DNA of 64,000 bases from Urophycis tenuis. Lineage: Eukaryota > Chordata > Actinopteri > Gadiformes > Phycidae. This document shows positions 21,308 to 33,514 of this stretch, in pieces. How positions within the stretch are numbered: the stretch's first letter is position 1; the number at the start of each line of letters is the position of its first letter. Location: contig JAXIVH010000014.1 of the NCBI GenBank assembly GCA_036785325.1, forward strand, positions 1,114,709-1,178,708. The letters run 5' to 3'. The notes under the pieces were generated by a model that did not search any database, was not told where the DNA came from, and saw nothing but the letters and a program-made list of their open reading frames with translations. A program made the translations under genes and the position numbers.

Positions 21308-22659
21308 GTGGACATGCCAATTAGTGCTCAGGATTTCTTCGCCATAAAGATGTACAACAACTCCCCAGAGCAATACCATACCAAAGAGGAGGGGATAGCA
21401 CAGTGGATAGGCCGAACAGGACTCCCAGCACGAATTGTCGAGGACGAAGAGTTCATCGCCATGATGGTAAAAATGGACAAAAAGTTCAAAGTACCAAAAA
21501 GACATAACATTTTAAACTTAATTGAAAACATGTACAAAGAAGAGAAAGAAAAAATCAAACAGAACCTGGCCACAGCCCGCAGAATAACTACAGGGTTGGA
21601 TATTTGGACTAAAAAGGGGCTTACAGCATCCTTCCTGGGAATCAGCGCCTGTTATTTCAACCCTGAGGACAACAAGGCTGAACACAAGCTCCTGAATCTG
21701 AAAGAGATGGCTCACCCTCACACCACAGAGTCAATTAATACACTTGTGGAGGAGTCAATGGTAGAATGGGGAATCCCAAGAGAGAAGGTGCTCACAACGA
21801 TTACTGACAATGGCAGCAATATGGTGGCTTCATTCTACAGCCACACGCATGCCACACTGCCACAACTTCTGAAGAGGATTCAGAGGCGGAGCAAGATGAT
21901 GGCGATGAACATGAAGGGGAGGATGACAGGTCAGTTTGTGTATGAAACTATGCTATAAATTCATTCAACATTTATGTAACTGGTCATGGTATAGAAAGTT
22001 AAGATTAAAAATTATTATAAATTCATTCAGCATTTCTGAAACTGGTCATGATCTAATTTCATATACATAAATATAGGTTCATAGGAAGTTAACTACTAGA
22101 AATATTTCATTAAATATTCTTTTTTTTATATTTCCATGTAGATACGACTACGGAGCCATAGAGAGGACCCCATGCGTAGTTCACACCATACAGCTTGTCA
22201 TGAATATGGTTCAGAAAGAACCTCCAATTCGAAGGCTTTTGGAGAAAGTGAGGCACTTGGTGAACAAATTTAGGAAGTCGTCTGTCGCCACAGAGCGGCT
22301 ACTACAAAAGTGTGCTCTGGTTCAGATAAAAGACTGTCCCACCAGGTGGTCAAGTTGCTTTGCTATGATGTCTTGAAGTCAAGGAGCACCTCACAGCTGT
22401 GGCTGAGTCCATGAGTTGGGACAGCCTGCAGCCCAGTGAGTGGCAGAAGATCCAGATGCTGAAAGACCTTCTGCCATTTGCAGAGCACACTAAGTCACTT
22501 GAAAGTGACACTCAATCACTTTCCCTTGTTGTGCCAGCACTCCTGGATCTCAAAAGCCACCTGTCAGAGTTCTCGCTTGCACATGGGAGAACCTACAAAG
22601 ATGCAGCTACACTGCCTCAGAAGATGCTGTCCCGCATGGATAGACGCTTTAATGAATAA
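21308..22659 (+). pseudogene. hAT transposase (ZBED-like), broken
   Basis: The first exon (21308 to about 21930) encodes ATARRITTGLDIWTKKGLTA, FLGISACYF and LTTITDNGSNMVA, typical of hAT transposases around the first catalytic Asp. A plausible intron follows (ACAG|GTCAGT to ATGTAG|A, about 21931-22141). The next exon reads CVVHTIQLVMN, VRHLVNKFRKSSVATERLL and DCPTRWSS. A frameshift near 22370 is followed by KEHLTAVAESMSWDSLQPSE, and the frame stops at 22657. The N-terminal BED zinc finger and C-terminal hATC dimerisation region are not visible. The element could move only in trans. Confidence 0.75.
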
Positions 22660-23099
<440 letters not shown>

Positions 23100-25444
23100 C
23101 ACACACAATTTTGATAAGCAACCTAACATAATCTCAACATAGAGTATCTCAGTGTGAAACACCAGTGAAAAGAAAATCTGAAAAAATATAGCCATCGAGT
23201 AATGTGTACTGGACAATTGTTTTTTGTTGTTGTTTGTGTCTTAAAATAACATATCCAGGAGTTTACAGTTTATGTAGTTGCTGTTGATTCAGTAGTTGGC
23301 ATAATTCAGTACTGTTTGTGCTGAATTAATGTTATTTGTAGTGTTATCTCTTAAAAGTTTTTATGATGAAAATTCTGACTTCAGTTTACAAGGAATACAA
23401 GTCAGACACAGACATTTTATTTGCACTTTTTTAAAGCAACTTGTTTCCATTTATGTTAAACTTGAATGTAACGATTTTTTCTGCCACTGTCATGTGATGC
23501 TATTTTATTTATTTATTTTATTTAAATTTATGTGTGTGTTCTTGTAGCATATTTGGTTGGTAAAATAAATATGTTGTACATTCAAATCAGAGGGTCTGGA
23601 ATGTCTGGAATGAATGTATTCTTGAGTCTATAAGGTAACAATAATATAATAATAAGATAATAATAATAATAATAATAATAAGATAAGCTTGTTTGAATTG
23701 TAAAATGGGTTTGGCTAAATACAATCTTTGACTAAAACTAGACTAAAATGTCATCAGTTTTCGTCGACTAAAACTAGACAAAAACGATCATGGACAATTC
23801 TGACTAAAATAAGACTAAAATGCTCAGACTTTTAGTCGACTGAAACTTGACACGACTAAGAGGAGTACGAACGTGACTAAAACTAATAAAAACTAAAATA
23901 ATAACTTGACACAAAGACTAGACTAAAACTAAAAGTAAAAAAGGCCGCCAAAAACAACACTACTGGGAAGTCCAACGTGGTCGCGGATTGCCTCTCCAGG
24001 ACGGTGGTCGGTGCGGTCCAGCTGGACTTGGACTACTCCCGTATGGCTGTAGATCAGGCCACCAACCCCTCCGTCCAAGCTCTAAAGTCATCGGACACGG
24101 GGCTGCGCCTGGGGAGGTGCTCTTCAGTGATACGGGGGGCCACGCTCCTGTGCGACGTTTCCACGGGGCAGCCAAGACCTGTGGTCCCTGTCAACTGGAG
24201 ACGCCCTGTCTTTGACTCGGTAAACGGCTTATCGCACCCGGATAGGAAACCCTCCTCACGGCTGGTGTCAGGGAAGTTCGTCTGGCACGGGCTCAAGAGG
24301 GATGTGAGGGCCTGGGTCGACATTCGCGCTGCCTGCCAACGCGCCAAAGTGCATCGCCATGTCAAGGCCCCCCTGGTATGGTTCTCGGTGCCCGAGCGGA
24401 GGTTCGACCATGTCAACGTGGACCTGGTGGGACCCCTGCCCCCCTCGCACGGCTTCACCTACCTCTTTACCACGGTGGACAGGACGACGCGCTGGCCGGA
24501 GGCAGTCCCGCTCTCCTCAACGACAGCCCCCGACCTGGCCCGGGGCGTTCATCGCGGTGTGGGTCTCCCGTTACGGCCCTCCTGCTGATCTCTCCTCTGA
24601 CCGTGGCCCGCAGTTTACTTCAGAGCTGTGGGCGGCGGTGGCGCAGAATCTGGGGGGTCAAGCTACACCGCACCACCGCCTACCACCCGCAGGCGAACGG
24701 ACTTGGTGAGCGCTTTCATCGCTCCGTGAAGGCCGCCCCTCGAGCCGGCCTCACGGACGGCAACTGGCTCGACACACTGCCGTGGGTCATGCTGGGGCTC
24801 AGGACAGCGCCCAAAGAGGACCTCCGGTCATCGTCGGCCGAGCTGCTGTTCGGACAGCCGCTGCGGGTCCCTGGTGACCTCATCCCCAAGTGGACGGAGC
24901 CCTGGTCCGCCTCCGCTCAGCGCGTCCTCCCTGCTGGACAGCGCCAGGGGCCTTCGCCCCGGTCCCGACCACGCAGCATGGCGTCCCTGCTTCGCGGGTA
25001 CCCACGGAGCCGCAGTCGGCGGGTTCCGTTTTTCGTCCGCCACGACGACCACAGGTCGCCGCTGCGTCCTCCCTGTGATGGACCCTTCCGTGTCATCGAG
25101 GGAGGGCCCAAGAACTTGTGTGTGTCTTTCGATCGCCTCAAACCGGCTCACTTAGACCTTGAAGTGCCCCCTGACTCGGCCATGCCACAGCGCAGGGGCC
25201 GCCCCCGTGTCCATGCCCCCCCCTGCCACGCCGTGGACGTCCCCCCCTCCAAATCCTACGAGCCCCCGCAGCTTGCGGCCCTCCGGTCGTCGCTGCTCCC
25301 CGCACCGCTCAACAAGGGGATGTGATGGACGAGGTCACGCCTCCGCCCGCACCCCCTGACTTTGCCTACAGTCGTGGAGGCCGGGCCATACGCCCTCCTC
25401 GCCGCGGGGATTTTGAGTATTGAGGTGAACCCTGGGGGGGCTGG

Positions 25445-25659
25445 TGTAGTGACTACATTATGGGGTCGTGTTCCCCTCTTACTGTGAGGGATCTAGTGGG
25501 AGGGAACGGGCTATGAGACACGGGGTCTAGGGGGACTGTTATGCTGTTGCACTGTCGTTCTTCCCACGCACTGAGAGTGATTGGTCTGCTGTGGTTTTTC
25601 AATTTAAACTAAACGTTATTGTTATGTTGCCTACGTCCTCCTTTTCCTCCGGCACTACA
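25445..25659 (+). repeat. gypsy 3' LTR, unit 1
   Basis: 215 bp, TGTAGTGACTAC...GGCACTACA, preceded by a G-rich polypurine-like CCCTGGGGGGGCTGG. Confidence 0.9.
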
Positions 25660-27324
25660 AGAGCATACATAAGTGACAACCTCTGAATTAGTAAGAAATT
25701 CCAAAAGATCTGTAGGGAAGTTTGAACGAATGTTTGGATGTTTGAATGAGCAAATGAGAAAACAATGGAGTAGAGTAGCGCCACCAAGCTTGTATTATTA
25801 TTTGACCTGTAATTATTTGTTCATTATCGGTAACCTTTCTTTCTTTACTCCACTATAGACATTGCAGTCACGTGACTGAGACCAGATCAGACTTAAATAT
25901 GACTTAGACTTGACTATTCTTTGCACGGTGTTATACTACATTTGATCTATTTGAAGGTAGAGAACAATAACGGAGCATAGCCAATACAAAACGTCCATTC
26001 TGGAAAAGCACTTGTGGTAGCAGACTAATTGTATCTTACAGTGGATTTCTGCAGTTTACTATTTTTCTGCAATTTTCAACACTTATGAGACTCAAACGAA
26101 ACCGTTTTTAGATGAAAAAAGCATGGGGTTAATTTACACCGTAAATATGGTTTACCGCTTTGTGCCACTAGGTGGTGCTGTTTTGTGGAATAATATAGAA
26201 TTAACTAAGACTTGCACAATATAATAAGCAAAACGTGACATATGATGTATGGTTTTTTTTTAAAAGACCAGGCATGAATGAGCCAAGACAACCAATTTTA
26301 CCCACCCTGAAGCTCCAGAAATGTTATACACATTATTATATATTTTAGTGAAGAGATTTTTACAAGCCTGCAGGATGAAGTTGTTCAGCCAGTCGTACAA
26401 TATGTTTTAGGTGGTGATAGGCTTTGTCTCTCTGGCTAGTGCCAAAAATACAATTTAGAGCCACCACTGTAACTAATGTGGGATTAGCTTTGTGAATAAT
26501 GAATTCACTATTTACTACCACTTTACTAATGCTTCAAAGCTCGTCTAAACTGCTACGGATAGAGGAACCTGAGATGTGGCCTCAGGGTCATAAAATCTAT
26601 GTATCATTTATTCAAAGTGTTCACATTTTGCGAAGCATGACATACTTTCCGCCAAAGTGCCAGTTGTATTGCTCATGTGTTGACGACAGTAGTGTGGTCT
26701 CTGTCTCCAGTAGTCCATATGGTATCAGACACAGGTTGTTGTGGCCATAGTGGCTTACTGATGATCAAGTGGGTGTTCAGAAGGTTGCTAAACTCCAGGT
26801 TTCTGTTTTTCCTCCTATTCCATTGTGGCGCCACTGCTGCTGCAGCCTCCGACAAGGATGTCCATCGTAGAGTTTGGAGGCCGAAGGTCACAAGGCCAGC
26901 TCCCCTCACTTGGTATTTGGATAAACAGATCAGAAGACATTGTCAGCTATGGGAGCTCAGGCCCTCAACAACAAACTCATGGAGGTGGAGCTGAAAGGCC
27001 CAGGTACGGTTGATGTGGAGCTGCAAGGTATGGTTGATGTGGAGCCGAATGGTATGGGTCTAGGTGGAGCTGAGGGGCCCGTTATGTTTGACGTGGTGTT
27101 GAAAAGCCCTGGTATTGGTCTAGTTGGAGCTGAGGCGCCCTGCCATGGTTGATGTGGAGCTGATGGCCCTGTTATGGGCCGCGTCCTGGTGATCAGGGGG
27201 CACTTGATGGGCCGAATGGCCCATATGTTCAATTGCTAGCTGCCTGTTTATCTAAGCTTTGCATTTACTGTATTTCCAGGAGCGTCTGACCGCTAGAGGC
27301 TTCAGGGCACAAACACCCCTGAGG

Positions 27325-27325
<1 letters not shown>
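25660..27325. other. Unit 2 left arm with empty L2 site
   Basis: Same non-coding sequence as 6386-7768 without the LINE: GGTACGGTTGATGTGGAGC at 27003 is the uninterrupted target. A 26-bp-class A/T segment present in units 1 and 4 (ending GTGCACAGCAA) is missing at 26070. Confidence 0.7.

Positions 27326-27359
<34 letters not shown>
27326..27359. repeat. (GT)n microsatellite, unit 2
   Basis: Shortest of the four GT tracts. Confidence 0.95.
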
Positions 27360-27360
<1 letters not shown>

Positions 27361-27570
27361 ACGCCTGCCCCTTTATCGTTTGACTGCACAGGCCGCAACA
27401 CGCATGATTGAATGTAACAAGGAAGTGTTTGCAGTGGGTGGCGTAACCAAATGAACATCTGTGTGGCTCAAATGGACACATTTGCTGTGCCATAAGAGGA
27501 GAAAAGAAGGCACACGGCCACCCGCCGTGCTGTTGGTAACGTACGGGCTCCCGTAGAGGGATTCTTTCAG

Positions 27571-27847
27571 GTCAAAGTGTGCTTGCCTGCAGCTGGAGAG
27601 GGATTATCTGCAGGTCTTGCAGGCTGGGGCTGAGCTCAGGCTGGGCTTTCTCTGTCCACCCGTCACAGTTGGGCTCTGGGGCTCCATCGACTCAGACCAG
27701 CTGCTGGAATGCGGGGCGATCGTTAGACTCTCGTCAAATCGTAGGCGTGAACTCTGGGGAGTTCACGTGCATCTGCAGAGAATGGCGATAGACTACATGA
27801 GGACTAAAGGAGATATTGATTTACCTTTTAGTTGTTCGGTTTCTTAG
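27571..27847 (+). pseudogene. possible captured exon, open (unit 2)
   Basis: The open frame after ATTCTTTCAG runs about 91 codons from SKCACLQLERDYLQVLQAG through FLCPPVTVGLWGSIDSDQLL to VHLQRMAIDYMRTKGDIDL and a stop. I cannot name the parent gene. With no partner exons seen, it is more likely a relic than an active gene. Confidence 0.3.
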
Positions 27848-28234
27848 TACAAACAAACACAATACAGTGGAACAAGTTGTGGTTAAAGGGTTTCTTGTTG
27901 TTAAAATGACCTAGCATTAGCACATTGGCACATTCTGTCACCGTTTGTACAAAAGTTTGCATGAATAAAGATAATGAAAATAATCAAATGCAGAATGCAG
28001 AATTGATTACTTTTGTATACAGGGCCAAGTGAATATGTGTCCCAAATATACTGTGTGTGTGACAAATGTGGAGCATCACTGTGATTCAGTTAATGGACAT
28101 TTGCGTCTCAGTTGTGTCAAGCCTTTTTTGATATTGGTGTGACTTTAAACACAGTATAGAGACACACATTTTGTCCTTGTCAAAATTGATTGAAAGCATT
28201 TAAAAGACTCTGAGACATGTCATGATCAAGCTGT

Positions 28235-28240
28235 TTTATT
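28235..28240 (-). terminator. IgL cluster C polyadenylation signal
   Basis: AATAAA on the minus strand. Confidence 0.85.
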
Positions 28241-28402
28241 GAACACAGAGAAGCAAGAGACATTGTGAAGGGTTTCACTCAGCGCTGAAGCACATGATCC
28301 TGGATCTCAGGCCAACTAAGCTGCTAACAGGTTGCGTACTCTGCTCTATATTTCTCCTCATGTGGTCCTCCTGTACCGCTCCCTGTATCTTCTCTTCCTC
28401 TG

Positions 28403-28737
28403 TCAGATGGAGCACTGCTGGCTGCTCACACTCCTGCTCAGTGGGCTGCTGAGAGCAGAGTGGCTCACGTGGCAGGTGAAGGTGTGTCCTGAGCGCCACC
28501 TTGTGGAGGGCAGCGTGAGGACGCTGCTGAGGGTGTAGCTTCCACCAGGCTGCAGCCGGGCCACGCCCGTCTGGACCTCCTCGCCCCCCACAGAGGCTCC
28601 GTCCTCGGTCCAGGACAGGGTGGCCCCGGCCGGGTGGAAGCCCTTAACCAGGCACACCAGGGCGGGACCCCCGAGCCCCGGGAGGGAAGGCTGGGGGGAC
28701 ACCATCAGCTCCAGACTGGGGGGAGACGGGGAACCAG
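28403..28737 (-). CDS. Ig light-chain constant exon, cluster C
   Basis: 335 bp, open. Relative to A it has SPS at residues 3-5 and RLQPGGS in place of RRQPDRS. Cys29, Trp43, Cys89 and the QQCSI end are all present. The J-C intron is about 580 bp, lacking the LINE tail of A and B. The exon is followed 3.2 kb on by cluster D's equivalent. Confidence 0.93.
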
Positions 28738-29316
28738 CTGGGAGGAGGGAGGACAGAACATTTAGAAAAAATAACCTTTTAAAATGAACCGAGGTTCTCC
28801 AGAGCAGAACAAAAGGTTGATTAGACTGCAGTGAGTGATCATCAAAGGTTATTTTAAAATGTTGTGCATTAAGCAGGACTTTAGATGAGTTGTATTACAG
28901 AAGTTGATATTGATGAGAGAACTTAGTCTTGTTGAGTTTAGTCAAAATACCCAATATACCATTATATGTATAAACGTTCTGACCACACTGTGGAAACATG
29001 ATAGTTATAACCAGTGACTTTCATTTCACATTTATCCCTCTTTAAGATTGGTCATTTTGATATAGTTGCATTATTTACATTAGACTAATTAATAAAAAAT
29101 AAAAATAAACTTTACACTAATAGTAAGTTAACAAAAAATGTTAATAGCATTAAAATAAGTATAACACAATAACGAATACAATAACAAAATCAAGCTGATA
29201 AACGGCTACAAAATAAATTGATAAAATCAATCAAAAATCAAATAGAAAATTTAATACAGGGTGAAATTAGTCCTGGCAACATCAGCTTTATGTCAAAAAA
29301 TGAATCACAAACTTAC

Positions 29317-29354
29317 CAAAAATGACTTCAGTTCCGCCACCAAAGCCAGCGTCT
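29317..29354 (-). CDS. IgL J segment, cluster C
   Basis: DAGFGGGTEVIF; the second codon differs from A and B (GCT for TCT). Donor intact. Confidence 0.92.
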
Positions 29355-29382
29355 CACAGTGTTTTGTCTCCGAACAAAAACC
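29355..29382 (-). other. 12-RSS of J, cluster C
   Basis: Heptamer CACTGTG 29355-29361 and nonamer GGTTTTTGT 29374-29382. One spacer base differs from the other clusters. Confidence 0.95.
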
Positions 29383-29581
29383 TCTGTGCTGCAAAGCACT
29401 GCTTGGTCTCTCCTTGCTCTTCACTCACTTGGAGTTTAGGCTTTTAAATCAAATATAGAACATCCCAAACGGTCCAAATCTGGACCCTGGGATTCCACCT
29501 GCTTCAGGGTGATTGGATGAGACAGAACTCAGTGACGGTGGCTCATTCCTCTCTCTTAAGTCATCTAAAATGTCTTTGGTA

Positions 29582-29620
29582 GGTTTTTGTACAGGCTCCA
29601 AACTGGACTGTACCACTGTG
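29582..29620 (-). other. 23-RSS of V, cluster C
   Basis: Heptamer 29614-29620, 23-bp spacer, nonamer 29582-29590, all consensus. Confidence 0.95.
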
Positions 29621-30090
29621 GGCTGAACCAGCTGCACAAGCACAGTAGTATGTCGCCTCATCCTCAGCTTGAACTCCGTTAATCAGCAGATACTGGGTAT
29701 TGTCACTCCACGAACCAGAGTTGGTAAACCGACTGGGAACACCACTGGCAGGACTGCCTTGTGTATAAAGTAAGTACTTTGGAGGCGACCCACTCTTCTG
29801 CTGAACCCAGGACAGTGTGTAGGTTCCACTTTGAGTACAGGAGATTTTGACATTGTCCCCTCTGTTCACAGAGAGGGTCCTCTCCTGGGTTAGAACGTAA
29901 GCCGCTTCCAAACCTGTTAAAAAACACATAAGCAGATTAACAACATGCAATGAGACACTGACTCGGTGCACAACGTGATGCCATGGACGACATCTGTGTT
30001 GGAGATAACCTGAGATAAGGTGTGTTTATAATGGTCACCTTGCAGGGTCAGCACCAGAGCAACGATGGTAGAAGTAGAAAAGGCCATCAT
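29621..30090 (-). CDS. IgL V segment with split leader, cluster C
   Basis: Leader exon 30090-30039 (MMAFSTSTIVALVLTLQ) and V exon 29913-29621, open throughout. CDR1 is QSGTYTLS, CDR2 is TQGSPAS, FR3 has FTNSGSWSDNTQY, and germline CDR3 begins CACAAGSA. WVQQ and the second Cys in CDR3 are kept as in A and B. Splice acceptor TTTTTTAACAG is slightly changed but sound. Confidence 0.93.
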
Positions 30091-30184
30091 GAGGTCCAAG
30101 GAGTGTGGACAGCAGACTGTGGGAGAGTAGCTGTGTGTTATCTTGACAGTACTCTGCTGTTCTGTGCTCCATTCATTCTGCTCC

Positions 30185-30293
30185 CATATAAAGAGAGCAG
30201 GGCTGATGGAGAGAAACAGCTCCACCTATTCTCTGTTTGACTGTGACTTCAACCACCCGACCATCAGAAGCAGCCTTCCTCTGACATTTGCAT
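30185..30293 (-). promoter_or_regulatory. V promoter, cluster C
   Basis: Octamer 30286-30293; TATA-like box 30185-30193. Confidence 0.85.
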
Positions 30294-30889
30294 AACAGAT
30301 GTGGACTCTATTCTGGTATGTTCAGGCTACTTTCATATCATGCCTCCAGGGGTTTATTCCTAAATGAATCTCTTCATGATATAGAATGAAATACATTGAG
30401 TTTTAGTTTTTAATGCAGCAAGATTAAAGAAGGTGAATATTGCTAAGTATTGGTCTGCTTTTTCAATATAACGATTAAAACCCTTATAAACAGACTCAAA
30501 GCTGTGAGCCATCATGCACACCTGCAGATACTTGGAGCCCTTTTCAGTTCCTCTTTCATGACTTTGTGTGACTGCAGATTGGGCCACAGGTTCCATAGAT
30601 GACTCCAAGGTCATGTCTTCACTTCCCTTAGCTTGATTAAAATGTTCTAATTCTCTTATGTATTTCTTTGTTCACAAATGTAGAGTAAATCTATTGAGCT
30701 GTGTCTTCACTTTCCAATAACAATTGCAAATAGAATCCATTATAAATGTGCCATAAAACCTCTTCACTCTACCAAGTAGGTTCTCATGGACTACATTGAA
30801 TCCCTCCAACAGGTCACAATAGGCCACGGAAAAAAATAAATATAATGTGTGTTTGTGTTTGTTAGGGTGTGCGACACACACTGTGCGTC
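30294..30889. other. conserved V-upstream arm, cluster C
   Basis: Non-coding, the same block as upstream of A and D. Confidence 0.5.
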
Positions 30890-30949
30890 CAACAAGTGTG
30901 ACTTCAGTTCTGCCACAGAGTTTCAGTGTGGTGTCTCCGTACAAAAACC
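30890..30949 (-). pseudogene. relic J segment with 12-RSS remnant (relic 2)
   Basis: Nonamer 30941-30949 intact, 12-bp spacer, heptamer CACTGAA (30922-30928). J body and donor are decayed exactly as in relic 1. Confidence 0.8.
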
Positions 30950-31080
30950 TCTGTGCTGAAAAGCGCTGCTTGGTCTCTCCTTGCTGTTCACTCACTCAGA
31001 GTTTAGTCCTTTCAATCAAACGTAGAACAACACAAACGGTCCAAACCTGGACCCTGTGTAAAGATTGATTGAAGCTGATT

Positions 31081-31160
31081 GTAGTCCTCCTGTAGTGCTC
31101 CCTGTGTCTTCTCTTCCTCTGTCAGAGGGAACACTGCTGGATGCTCACAGTCCTGCTCGG
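31081..31160 (-). pseudogene. relic C-exon tail (relic 2)
   Basis: TVSIQQCSL then stop at 31124-31122. It is joined to the V-J spacer of the relic J without the 1.6-kb insertion of relic 1. Confidence 0.75.
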
Positions 31161-31459
31161 TCGCTCATTTGGATAAATGATGCTGGTAACGGCTGTTTTA
31201 GTGAAGCCAGTGGAGACAGCTATGATGGTTTGAGGACCCAGACTGATGTCGTCCAGTTAAATGCAACACTTCTCAATGGCAGACAAACATACTTAGGGAG
31301 GGAAGTTTTATTTTCATTGATTAATTCAGAATCTTGCAGTCTCTAGCGGTTTTCTGCTCTATCTCTCTCTTTACAACTCTCAGATGTTAACTACAGCTTC
31401 GTTAACTTTCCCCTCGTTTATAGAAAAAAGAAGACTGAGGCGGGTCATGATCAAGCTGT
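31161..31459. other. spacer between relic 2 and cluster D
   Basis: The same ~300-bp block as 16331-16629. Confidence 0.5.
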
Positions 31460-31465
31460 TTTATT
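31460..31465 (-). terminator. IgL cluster D polyadenylation signal
   Basis: AATAAA on the minus strand. Confidence 0.85.
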
Positions 31466-31627
31466 GAACACAGAGAAGCAAGAGACATTGTGAAGGGTTT
31501 AACTCAGTGCTGAAGCACATGATCCTGGATCTCAGGCCAACTAAGCTGCTAACAGGTTGCGTACTCTGCTCTATATTTCTCCTCATGTGGTCCTCCTGTA
31601 CCGCTCCCTGTATCTTCTCTTCCTCTG

Positions 31628-31962
31628 TCAGATGGAGCACTGCTGGCTGCTCACACTCCTGCTCAGTGGGCTGCTGAGAGCAGAGTGGCTCACGTGGCAG
31701 GTGAAGGTGTGTCCTGAGCGCCACCTTGTGGAGGGCAGCGTGAGGACGCTGCTGAGGGTGTAGCTTCCACCAGGCTGCCGCCGGGCCACGCCCATCTGGA
31801 CCTCCTCGCCCCCCACAGAGGCTCCGTCCTCGGTCCAGGACAGGGTGGCCCCGGCCGGGTGGAAGCCCTTAACCAGGCACACCAGGGCGGGACCCCCGAG
31901 CCCCGGGAGGGAAGGCTGGGGGGACACCATCAGCTCCAGACTGGGGGGAGACAGGGAACCAG
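31628..31962 (-). CDS. Ig light-chain constant exon, cluster D
   Basis: 335 bp, open. Distinguishing residues are SLS at 3-5 (shared with A) and EEVQMGVARRQPGGS, with Met where the others have Thr57. Cysteines, core Trp and C-terminus are unchanged. The 3' UTR differs slightly just before the stop region used by A (AACTCAGTGC instead of CACTCAGCGA), a change shared with cluster E. Confidence 0.93.
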
Positions 31963-32539
31963 CTGGGAGGAGGGAGGACAGAACATTTAGAAAAAATAAC
32001 GTTTCAAAATGAACTGAGGTTCTCCAGAGAAGAACAGAAGGTTGATTAGACTGCATTGTGTGATCATCAAAGGTTATTTTAAAATGTTGTGCATTAAGCA
32101 GGACTTTAGATGAGTTGTATTACAGAAGTTGATATTGATGAGAGAACTTAGTCTTGTTGAGTTTAGTCAAAATACCCAATATACCATTACATGTATAAAT
32201 GTTCTGACCACACTGTGGAAACATGATAGTTATAACCAGTGACTTTCATTTTGCATTTATCCCTCTTTAAGATTGGTCATTTTGATATAGTTGCATTATA
32301 TACATTGGACTAATTAATAAAAATAAAAAAAAACTTTATACTAATAGTAAGTTAACAAAAAATGTTAATAGCATTAAAATAATTATAACACAATAACGAA
32401 TACATTAACGAAATCAAGCAGATAAACGGCTACAAATAAATTCATAAAATCAATCAAAAATCAAATAGAAAATTTAATACAGGCTGAAATTAGTCCTGGT
32501 AACATCAGCTTTCTGTCAAAAAATGAATCACAAACTTAC

Positions 32540-32577
32540 CAAAAATGACTTCAGTTCCGCTACCAAAGGGACGGTCT
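32540..32577 (-). CDS. IgL J segment, cluster D
   Basis: DRPFGSGTEVIF, the most divergent J: FGSGT instead of FGGGT, still within the F/W-G-X-G rule. Donor intact. Confidence 0.9.
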
Positions 32578-32605
32578 CACAGTGTTTTGTCTCCGTACAA
32601 AAACC
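32578..32605 (-). other. 12-RSS of J, cluster D
   Basis: Heptamer 32578-32584, 12-bp spacer, nonamer 32597-32605; consensus. Confidence 0.95.
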
Positions 32606-32804
32606 TCTGTGATGTAAAGCACTGCTTGGTCTCTCCTTGCTCTTCACTCACTTGGAGTTTAGGCTTTTAAATCAAATATAGAACATCCCAAACGGTCCAA
32701 ATCTGGACCCTGGGTTTCTACCTGCTTCATGGTGATTGGATGAGACAGAACTCAGTGACGGTGACTCATTCCTCTCTCCTAGGTCATCCCAAATGTCTTT
32801 GGTA

Positions 32805-32843
32805 GGTTTTTGTACAGGCTCCAAGCTGAACTGTACCACTGTG
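32805..32843 (-). other. 23-RSS of V, cluster D
   Basis: Heptamer 32837-32843, 23-bp spacer, nonamer 32805-32813; consensus. Confidence 0.95.
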
Positions 32844-33310
32844 GTCTGTAACTCCACAACCACAGTAGTATGTCGCCTCATCCTCAGCTTGAACACCGTT
32901 AATCAGCAGATACTGGGTATTGTCACTCCACGAACCAGAGTAGGTAAACCGACTGGGAACACCACTGGCAGGACTGCCTTGTGTATAAAGTAAGTACTTT
33001 GGAGGCGACCCACTCTTCTGCTGGTACCAGTACAGTGTGTAGGTAAGACTTTGAGTACAGGAGATTTTGACATTGTCCCCTCTGTTCACAGAGAGGGTTT
33101 TCTCCTGGGTTAGAACGTAAGCCGCTTCCAAACCTGTTAACAAACACACAAGCAGATTAACAACATGCAATGACACACTGACTTTGTGCACAACATGATA
33201 CCATGGACTACATCTGTGTTGGAGATAACCTGAGATAAGGTGTGTTTGTATTGGTCACCTTGCAGGGTCAGCACCAGAGCAGCGATGGTAGAAGCAGAAA
33301 AAGCCATCAT
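32844..33310 (-). CDS. IgL V segment with split leader, cluster D (second V subgroup)
   Basis: Leader exon 33310-33259 (as A) and V exon 33133-32844, one codon shorter than A-C. Mature residues include QEKTLSVNRG, CDR1 QSLTYTLY, and FR2 WYQQ, the usual light-chain form, rather than WVQQ. Germline CDR3 starts CGCGVTD. The frame is open and the splice sites canonical. Together with cluster F it forms a distinct V subgroup, marked by EK for ER, LTYTLYWY and the shorter CDR3 end. Confidence 0.93.
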
Positions 33311-33404
33311 GAGGTCCAAGGAGTGTGGACAGCAGACTGTGGGAGAGTAGCTGTGTGTTATCTTGACAGTACTCTGCTGTTCTGTGCTCCATTCATTCTG
33401 CTCC

Positions 33405-33514
33405 CATATAAAGAGTGCAGAGGCTGATGGAGAGAAACAGCTCCACCTATTCTCTGTTTGACTGGGACTTCAACCACCCGACCATCAGAAGCAGCCTTCC
33501 TCTGACATTTGCAT
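33405..33514 (-). promoter_or_regulatory. V promoter, cluster D
   Basis: Octamer 33507-33514; TATA-like box 33405-33413, one base further apart than in A. Confidence 0.85.
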
